From NCBI GenBank assembly GCA_947479075.1, contig CANJZR010000078.1:1-10979 (forward strand): a stretch of 10,979 nt of DNA, read 5' to 3'. The stretch is from Planctomycetaceae bacterium (GTDB lineage: Bacteria > Planctomycetota > Planctomycetia > Planctomycetales > Planctomycetaceae). Shown here piece after piece: positions 6,475 through 10,979 of the stretch. The position numbers and the translations under genes were made by a program. The notes under the pieces are model-generated. The model had not been told where the DNA came from. It made no database searches and was given only the letters and a program-made list of their open reading frames with translations. The first letter of the stretch is position 1, and each line of letters starts with the position of its first letter.

Positions 6475-7521
6475 CTAAGAGTCTGGCCGGGACTGCTGGG
6501 CGCTCAACAGATCAGCGATGGTTTGGGTGAGGAATTGTTGGTCCTCGGGGTGTCTTGAAGGATTGCCCGCCCGATGTCCCCAGATAGTGGGAATCGGTCG
6601 GAATTCAGCCTGCGGGATCTGCTTCGCCTCGCGGAGACAATCGTCCGGGGTAAAGTACAGATCGGTCTGGCTGGGAATGATATAGGTCTTGGCCCGGATC
6701 TCACCGAGGGACGCGTGCAGATCGCCACGGTAGAGGTCGTTGTTGCTGATGTCGGAGCGAATCCACGTTTCCAGCATCGACAGCAGATTCATCGGATCGC
6801 GGCGCAGGAAGCTGGCCTCCCAGTCCCGGACCAGGAAGTCCTCCAGCGACGTGTACCCCAATGTGAGATAGAGGTGCTCGCGATAGAAGGCCTGCGACAA
6901 TGCCCACCCGGCATAGACGCGGCCGAAGGCTTTGAGACCACGCTCAGGTTTGGCGGTAAAGCGCTGGCCATCCCAGTGGGGATCGGTCGTCAGAACCGCC
7001 CGCAGCCCCTCCAGGAAGACCACGTTATGCGGCGTGGTCCGAGCTGTTCCGCAGACAGCCGCGATTCGCTCCACACAATCCGGGAACATCGCTCCCCAAT
7101 GCAGGGCCTGCTGAGCACCCATCGACCAGCCGTACGCCAGCGCCAGCTTCTCGATGCCGAATACTTCCTTCAGCATTCTCTTCTGTGCTGTCACGTTATC
7201 GACATGCGTGAAGACGGGCGGGGCTCCTCCCAGGACGACCGCAGAGAGATTGCTTGGCGAAGACGAAAAGCCATTCCCGAACATATTCGGGATCACGACA
7301 AAATACTTCGACGAGTCGAGGATCTTCCCCGGTCCGACCAGCCACTCAATGTCGGGATGCTGTGCCCCGTACGAGGTCGGATAGAGGATCACATTCGATC
7401 GATCGGCGTTCAGCGTCCCATAGGTCTGGTAGACCAAATGAGCTTCGGGCAGGACTCCGCCTGCCTGCAGGGCGAAGTCTCGCAGAATAAATCGACCGGC
7501 GCTCCCCAGCGGATCACTCAC
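6475..7521 (-). CDS. Alpha/beta-hydrolase of the MetX (homoserine acetyltransferase-like) family
   Basis: A 348-residue alpha/beta-fold protein. The nucleophile elbow is GWSMGAQ with Ser133; the probable acid is Asp287 in SQTDLYFTPDD and the base His316 in WGHRAGNP, giving a full Ser-Asp-His triad. The start YQTYGTLN (31-38) and ILYPTSYGAQ (45-54) follow the MetX layout, but the PNMFGNGFSSSPSN loop differs from the GGCxGSTGP of true homoserine acetyltransferases, so a hydrolase or a different acyl transferase is more likely than methionine synthesis. Start is GTG at 7521, overlapping the desaturase stop by 4 bases (GTGA), and no other start lies before Met80; this indicates translational coupling. 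With a GlnT-like ligase downstream, hydrolysis of an amide is conceivable but inferred. No signal peptide, so cytoplasmic. Confidence 0.88.
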   Translation of the reverse strand: MSDPLGSAGRFILRDFALQAGGVLPEAHLVYQTYGTLNADRSNVILYPTSYGAQHPDIEWLVGPGKILDSSKYFVVIPNMFGNGFSSSPSNLSAVVLGGAPPVFTHVDNVTAQKRMLKEVFGIEKLALAYGWSMGAQQALHWGAMFPDCVERIAAVCGTARTTPHNVVFLEGLRAVLTTDPHWDGQRFTAKPERGLKAFGRVYAGWALSQAFYREHLYLTLGYTSLEDFLVRDWEASFLRRDPMNLLSMLETWIRSDISNNDLYRGDLHASLGEIRAKTYIIPSQTDLYFTPDDCLREAKQIPQAEFRPIPTIWGHRAGNPSRHPEDQQFLTQTIADLLSAQQSRPDS

Positions 7522-8486
7522 TGGATGGGCTCACTCTTCACTGAACCGAGAGCCTTCACAATCTCGCAGTTGGTCGAGAGGTAATCGGGAGCCAGATGAG
7601 CCAACCGGGCTTTGAGTTCCCGATGGGCCTCGGGCAGGTGGTGAAATGGAATCGACGGGTAGAGATGATGCTCCGTATGGTACGGCATGTTCCACATCAA
7701 CAATCGGATCGGAAAGCTGGCCAGAGTTGTGCGAGTGTTGGTCAGGCCGTTCTCGTCGTGGCTGCAGCCCGTATGCTCGGTGATCAGGATCGCTCGCAGC
7801 AGTGGCTGGGCCAGGATGGCCGGGAGGAAGAACTCGTACAGGGCAAACTTGTACCCCATCGCGATGGAGATGAGGGCAGCCACGTAGACTGCCAGCTGGG
7901 CGGACGCGGAGATGGCGATTCGGGCCTTGGCACTGTCGGGCACGAAGGCCCAGGCTTGCGTCTGCCCCGTGGCCATCTTGAAGAAGAGCAGGGGGCGATA
8001 GAGCCAGAACGACAGCCCGCTGATCTCGACGAAGTATTCCCACATCGTGCTAGGTTTGGGCGTCATCAGCTCGGGGTCGCGTTCGGCGTCCTGGGTGTAT
8101 CGATGGTGCCAGGTGTGGTAGAGCCGGTAGTAGGTGAAGTTGTAGAAGCTCAGCAATCCAGCCAGCCAGCCGAACGTTTCGTTCAACCACCGGGAGTCGA
8201 ACGCCGTGCGATGCACGCATTCGTGCATCGGGGCGAACATCGTGACGAGCGTAAACCCGTGGGCGATCATCGCGGGAATCAGCAGATACCAGTTCGACTG
8301 CACTCGATAAACGAGATACCCCGTCGTCAGCATTACCGCCAGATGAGCCCCAACCCGGATCAACCCCTGCAGGTCAGAACGCTGACTCAAGCTGCGGATG
8401 ACGGCGATATCGAGTGCGTTTCGCCCCGCCAGCGAGGCGGTGCCCATATCCCGGCTATCACCAGACGGAATCGCTCCAGATGCCAT
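7518..8486 (-). CDS. Membrane fatty-acid desaturase-family di-iron enzyme
   Basis: Integral-membrane desaturase/hydroxylase (FA_desaturase family), oxidising an acyl chain or similar lipid with O2 at the inner membrane. The ATG at 8486 (322 residues) is chosen because GAGGGGG ends 5 bases before it; the frame opens further to a GTG at 8558 and an ATG at 8504 without such sites. In this numbering the three histidine boxes are HECVH (88-92), HTWHH (124-128, followed by RYTQDAERDPEL) and HTEHH (270-274, followed by LYPSIPFHHLPEAH); extra His at 238 and 243 lie in EHTGCSHDEN. Hydrophobic pairs flank the boxes as in the family. First gene of the operon; its stop overlaps the hydrolase start. The substrate could be a lipid, a carotenoid-like compound or an amine-derived molecule; the family alone does not tell. 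Confidence 0.9.
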   Translation of the reverse strand: MASGAIPSGDSRDMGTASLAGRNALDIAVIRSLSQRSDLQGLIRVGAHLAVMLTTGYLVYRVQSNWYLLIPAMIAHGFTLVTMFAPMHECVHRTAFDSRWLNETFGWLAGLLSFYNFTYYRLYHTWHHRYTQDAERDPELMTPKPSTMWEYFVEISGLSFWLYRPLLFFKMATGQTQAWAFVPDSAKARIAISASAQLAVYVAALISIAMGYKFALYEFFLPAILAQPLLRAILITEHTGCSHDENGLTNTRTTLASFPIRLLMWNMPYHTEHHLYPSIPFHHLPEAHRELKARLAHLAPDYLSTNCEIVKALGSVKSEPIQ

Positions 8487-8494
8487 AACGGCCC

Positions 8495-8508
8495 CCTCAT
8501 GCATGAGG
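8495..8508. promoter_or_regulatory. Perfect 14-bp palindrome over the desaturase ribosome-binding site
   Basis: CCTCATGCATGAGG is a perfect palindrome with no spacer. On the minus strand its right half supplies the GAGG of the ribosome-binding site for the ATG at 8486. It could be a dimeric repressor operator just after the promoter, or an RNA element that hides the ribosome-binding site. It controls the first gene of the three-gene operon, if it has a role at all. Confidence 0.35.
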
Positions 8509-8794
8509 TGGATGGGTAACCAGATTCGGAACCCACCACGACCGGAGCGTTCGGCCACGATGATTCGTATGGGATCAGATTACGCACTCAAGAAACACGC
8601 CGCAAGCACATCGCGGGGGATTCCCGGACATGGAGTGCCCCTCTGACCAACACTCGACCACCCGCTGCCCCAGAGAGCCGGAAGCGTCAGCGCCCGGAGT
8701 ATAGAGCACATCGACGCCCCCATCTCTTCACGAGTCGACTTGATGGAGAGAGTCCGACAACGAGACCGTAATCCCAGACAAAGTGGAATCACCT

Positions 8795-8872
8795 CAGAGG
8801 GCCGCGGAGTGACGCAGAGGATTAGGCTGTAAGCGTCCTCCTCTTTCCTCTGCGATCCTCGGCGGCCCTCTG
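8795..8872. repeat. Imperfect 27-bp inverted repeat (dispersed-repeat type)
   Basis: Arms at 8795-8821 and 8846-8872 match in inverted orientation at 23 of 27 positions, around a 24-base spacer. Each arm has the form CAGAGGGCCGC...CGCAGAGGA. Translated on the minus strand it gives strings such as TAEGRRGSQRKEE, which I recall as spurious ORF content in planctomycetes and other bacteria. It lies downstream of the propeller-like gene and codes for nothing evident. Confidence 0.65.
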
Positions 8873-9040
8873 CGGTAATATCCTTTCTGTGGCTTGGATA
8901 CTCCGAACCAAGACAGACACGGCGCTGACAGCGACCATGAGAAGCAGGCAGGCCTGTATGACGAAGTCTGTGGTATTCCGCCGTCCACAATCGTGGAGAG
9001 CGGGTTGAGCGTCGTCGCTCTTGTGCTTCGCCCCTGATGC

Positions 9041-10330
9041 CTAAAGCACCGACTGCACACTTGGTGTGCCCCTGCGTTTCGATGGAAGGCGAATCATCAG
9101 CGTCCACGGAATCGCAGCTGCGAATAGCATCCAAAACACTTTCTTCCACATCATGGCTGGGGAAAGACTCCAGACCCGCAATGATTTGCCACCATCCGCC
9201 AACCACCGAGCGTCTTTGGAAACTAAAAGCTGGCCAGAAGACGAGTAGAACTTGGGAGAGAGCGGCCTCCCCGATTCTGGTGAAATCAGCTGCCATTGGT
9301 AGAGGAAGGCCGAAGGCCAGTGCGGCAAGTTGAAAAATGACAATCGCGAGATGAGGCCATTCCACGCGTCCGCAAAAAAGTGTTTACCGACTCTTGAGTA
9401 ACTATGTCGTGCGGCCCACCCCTCACCGGCATCCCACCATGTTTGTGTTTCCCCGGGGTTATCAAAACGACCGCTATAAGCTGGCTCAGCTCGCATATCC
9501 GACAATTGAGTTCCCTCTAAATGAAATGACCAAACCCGACGATCGTAGATGTCCTCTCCAGGAGTCGGATAAAAATCGGCCTCAATGGCCAGTCGATCGC
9601 CTGTCCATCGATCCAGTCCCAGTTTCTTGCTGCCAGCAATTTCCAACGGTGCAGATCGTCCGACCTCACGCCCATCTTCAATCGCATGAAAGACCAATCT
9701 CCGCTGGTCGTTCTCTTTCTCGATTGCGACCCACTGTGAGACATCCGGTGAGAACAACACATGACGAGCAGTTATGGGATAGAGCACCTTGCCGGTTGTC
9801 AGATCGACAATGCTGCAGTTCATGTTCGAATTTGGCTTCTGTTGATCAAAATAGATCAACTTGTACCGACCATCATGACTCATGACTGACGGGTTGACGT
9901 AGTCAACTGGGATTGGTGGACAGCGAGTTAGCCCGGTTCTCCAGGAAACAACCTTCAGATGCTGTTTATTCGTCAGCATGAGCCCATTGGGCGTTCTGAG
10001 GATGACCCATTCCTGGTCCGGGGTAAGCTCGGCGAAGTCGTTCACCGGCTCCCCCAGAACATGCTCCTGCACCACTTTTCCTGTGGCTGCTTCTCGAATC
10101 CGGAGCCGTGATTTGTCGGCCACATTTTCCGCAGAATCCAACGAGATCAGCAGTTCATCTGATGTAAAACCGACTGGTTTCGAACCACCCGGAATCTCTT
10201 CCGAAACCCAAGTCGGTTCAGGAGACTGCAAGTAAACATACACAGCTGCTGAGCAGGAGAGGGCGATCACAGTGAACCAACGTAATCGCGAATAATGAGG
10301 TTTCTGCGAGACGACTTCTGAAGAGTGCAT
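9041..10330 (-). CDS. Membrane-anchored beta-propeller-like protein, function unknown
   Basis: No family is recognised with certainty. The ATG at 10330 (429 residues) is chosen because GAGG lies 6 bases upstream; the frame opens up to 20 codons earlier without such support. A first membrane segment covers about residues 18-35 (WFTVIALSCSAAVYVYL) after a short basic N-terminus, and a second about 396-414 near the C-terminus, which ends in a basic tail (RLPSKRR). Between them lies a large, mostly beta domain, predicted outside the cytoplasm, with loosely repeated propeller-like blades: SRLRIREAATGKVVQEHVL, ELTPDQEWVILRTPNG, MSHDGRYKLIYF, IVDLTTGKVLY, VFHAIEDGREVG, and LLVSKDARWLADGGKSLRVW. Alternating DG/xxW turns resemble WD40/PQQ-type repeats. 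It may bind proteins or ligands in the periplasm. A TPR protein lies upstream on the same strand, which does not settle its role. Confidence 0.75.
   Translation of the reverse strand: MHSSEVVSQKPHYSRLRWFTVIALSCSAAVYVYLQSPEPTWVSEEIPGGSKPVGFTSDELLISLDSAENVADKSRLRIREAATGKVVQEHVLGEPVNDFAELTPDQEWVILRTPNGLMLTNKQHLKVVSWRTGLTRCPPIPVDYVNPSVMSHDGRYKLIYFDQQKPNSNMNCSIVDLTTGKVLYPITARHVLFSPDVSQWVAIEKENDQRRLVFHAIEDGREVGRSAPLEIAGSKKLGLDRWTGDRLAIEADFYPTPGEDIYDRRVWSFHLEGTQLSDMRAEPAYSGRFDNPGETQTWWDAGEGWAARHSYSRVGKHFFADAWNGLISRLSFFNLPHWPSAFLYQWQLISPESGRPLSPKFYSSSGQLLVSKDARWLADGGKSLRVWSLSPAMMWKKVFWMLFAAAIPWTLMIRLPSKRRGTPSVQSVL
9055..9069. repeat. Short perfect hairpin at the 3' end of the propeller-like gene
   Basis: GCACAC (9055-9060) and GTGTGC (9064-9069) form a perfect 6-bp stem with a TTG loop, inside the last ten codons (residues RGTPSVQ). 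No T-run follows the stop on the minus strand, so it is not a canonical terminator. It might be the edge of a dispersed palindrome that supplied the C-terminus. Confidence 0.25.
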
Positions 10331-10364
10331 AGTAAACCTCAACATGCAATACAGGTGTCGACAA

Positions 10365-10373
10365 AGCATATCA
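10365..10373 (-). promoter_or_regulatory. Possible extended -10 promoter of the propeller-like gene
   Basis: On the minus strand the sequence reads TGATATGCT, an extended -10 (TGn plus TATGCT, four of six matches to TATAAT). It would start transcription near 10358, about 28 bases before the ATG at 10330. No good -35 box is present at the usual distance, which is acceptable for extended -10 promoters. Confidence 0.3.
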
Positions 10374-10417
10374 CAATCACCCACACCCAAGCAGCGTGCA
10401 GTGGAACCCTATATCAT

Positions 10418-10478
10418 CCACTTACTACATGTCTGGGCCCCTTGACGCCTAAGGCGGCGTCCGGGTTAACCACTTACT
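10418..10478. repeat. Short palindrome bracketed by 9-bp direct repeats
   Basis: CCACTTACT occurs at 10418-10426 and again at 10470-10478. The 43 bases between hold the inverted repeat GACGCC (10444-10449) / GGCGTC (10456-10461). The layout is that of a tiny inserted element with target duplication. The right copy contains the stop codon of the TPR gene, so an insertion here would have kept that stop intact. A chance 9-mer repeat is possible. Confidence 0.35.
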
Positions 10479-10979
10479 GGTCGCCGGATGCTCCCGACAG
10501 TCCCTCAAGAATCTGTTGGCGCAGTTCCGGGACGGATTGATTCGTGAGCCGTTCGTAAGTGTCCAGATCGGTCCGAGCCTGTTCCAACCGACCGAGAGAC
10601 ACTTCCGCCCTCGACCGCTGTCGATAAGCCTCTGCGTAGTCGGGTGACAAGGCGACGACCTTGGAGTATTCGCGAATTGCCTCCTCCGGTAGCTTCAACG
10701 CAGCGAAGACCCCGCCGCGTGACATCAGCGCCTTAAGAAAATTCGGTTGTAGTTCGAGCGCCCTGTTGCAATCCCTGAGGGCCTCTTGATAGCGGCCCAG
10801 TTCGGTCAATGTTTGTCCGCGAGACTGATAAAAGAATGGGTTGGAAGGATCCATTTGCAGTGCGAGACTCAAGTCGGCGACCGCTTCCTCATACCGCTTC
10901 ATTCGACTCAATATCTCGCCTCGAATGAACAACGGCTCGGGAGAAGCTTCCCTGGTGATGGCTTCCGTCAAACTTTCCA
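10474..10979 (-). CDS. TPR-repeat protein, 5' end beyond the window
   Basis: The frame is open to the right edge of the window, so the first visible codons are internal and the true start lies outside. The visible 168 or so residues hold four tandem tetratricopeptide repeats of 34 residues, each with the TPR pattern: LFIRGEILSRMKRYEEAVAD..., YQSRGQTLTELGRYQEALRD..., LMSRGGVFAALKLPEEAIRE..., and YRQRSRAEVSLGRLEQARTD.... Proline at the turn after each second helix (DPSN, QPNF, SPDY) is typical. TPR arrays are protein-protein interaction scaffolds; the partner is unknown. The C-terminus is short and polar (LSGASGDQ). The next gene on this strand is the membrane propeller-like protein, 143 bases downstream, with its own possible promoter, so an operon is uncertain. 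Planctomycetes carry many such proteins, some fused to kinase or other domains that would be outside this window. Confidence 0.92.
   Translation of the reverse strand, partial: ESLTEAITREASPEPLFIRGEILSRMKRYEEAVADLSLALQMDPSNPFFYQSRGQTLTELGRYQEALRDCNRALELQPNFLKALMSRGGVFAALKLPEEAIREYSKVVALSPDYAEAYRQRSRAEVSLGRLEQARTDLDTYERLTNQSVPELRQQILEGLSGASGDQ

Larger units (their letters stand above)
8487..9040. other. Intergenic region with repeat, upstream of the desaturase operon
   Basis: This stretch of about 550 bases lies between the end of the propeller-like gene and the desaturase start, both on the minus strand. It must hold the operon promoter, but I see only weak candidates, such as TTGAGT-N16-TACGAA around 8565-8592 on the minus strand. 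It also contains the palindromic repeat at 8795-8872. A long minus-strand frame crosses it, but it runs through the repeat and the end of the neighbouring gene and has no recognisable motif, so I do not call a gene. Confidence 0.5.

Noticed and set aside
6475..7521. True homoserine O-acetyltransferase (metX)
   Set aside because: The fold family fits, but the GGCxGSTGP signature of MetX is replaced by a different loop and the context has no methionine genes.
6574..7584. Long plus-strand open frame of 336 codons opposite the MetX-like hydrolase
   Set aside because: It is antisense to a clear gene with an intact catalytic triad, and its translation (rich in R, Q, H and without motifs) looks like a codon-bias shadow.
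7596..8519. Plus-strand open frame of 307 codons opposite the desaturase
   Set aside because: The minus strand encodes all three histidine boxes; the opposite frame has no recognisable domain.
8580..9365. Minus-strand frame of 261 codons with a hydrophobic N-terminus
   Set aside because: It begins inside the propeller-like gene in another frame, then reads through the inverted repeat at 8795-8872; no domain is visible.
10444..10461. GACGCC/GGCGTC hairpin as a terminator of the TPR gene
   Set aside because: It lies after the TPR stop on the minus strand, but no T-run follows the stem, so it does not meet the pattern of an intrinsic terminator.

Overview
The window looks like chromosomal DNA of a planctomycete, probably of the Planctomycetaceae or a related family. 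The reasons are circumstantial: moderately GC-rich DNA, weak or absent Shine-Dalgarno sites with some GTG/TTG starts, a large membrane-anchored protein of the beta-propeller-like type common in that phylum, and intergenic palindromic repeats. One repeat reads as NPKRQRG / TPTRSVSEG in overlapping frames, a signature I associate with spurious planctomycete ORFs. No rRNA, tRNA, CRISPR array, transposase or phage gene is visible.

Left part, plus strand (1-3592). The window opens inside a short-chain dehydrogenase/reductase. After a 183-base gap with a good sigma70-like promoter and a perfect inverted repeat comes a two-gene unit: a flavin-dependent-halogenase-like FAD enzyme, then a CPA2/CHX-type cation:proton antiporter. 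The enzyme has GxGxxG, GESLIP, a candidate catalytic lysine and a WxWxIP motif.

Middle part, minus strand (3610-8486). A ZIP-family metal transporter with a signal-peptide-like N-terminus and a His-rich loop converges on the antiporter with only 17 bases between stop codons. Its start overlaps the stop of a possible 61-codon ORF through TGATG. The next 450 bases hold a nested palindromic repeat and the NPKRQRG-type repeat. Beyond that lies a tight three-gene operon, transcribed in the order membrane di-iron fatty-acid desaturase/hydroxylase, MetX-like alpha/beta hydrolase, type III (GlnT-like) glutamine synthetase. The first two genes overlap by 4 bases and the last two are 16 bases apart. 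GlnT-type enzymes include amine:glutamate ligases, so a gamma-glutamyl-amide pathway (ligation, oxidation, hydrolysis) is an attractive but unproven idea.

Right part, minus strand (9041-10979). A repeat-bearing intergenic region precedes a two-TM, probably periplasmic, beta-propeller-like protein. The window ends inside a TPR protein. A short palindrome between 9-base direct repeats lies between these two genes.

The best leads are the desaturase-hydrolase-GlnT operon, the halogenase-like/antiporter pair, the perfect palindrome over the desaturase ribosome-binding site, and the nested palindromic repeats.
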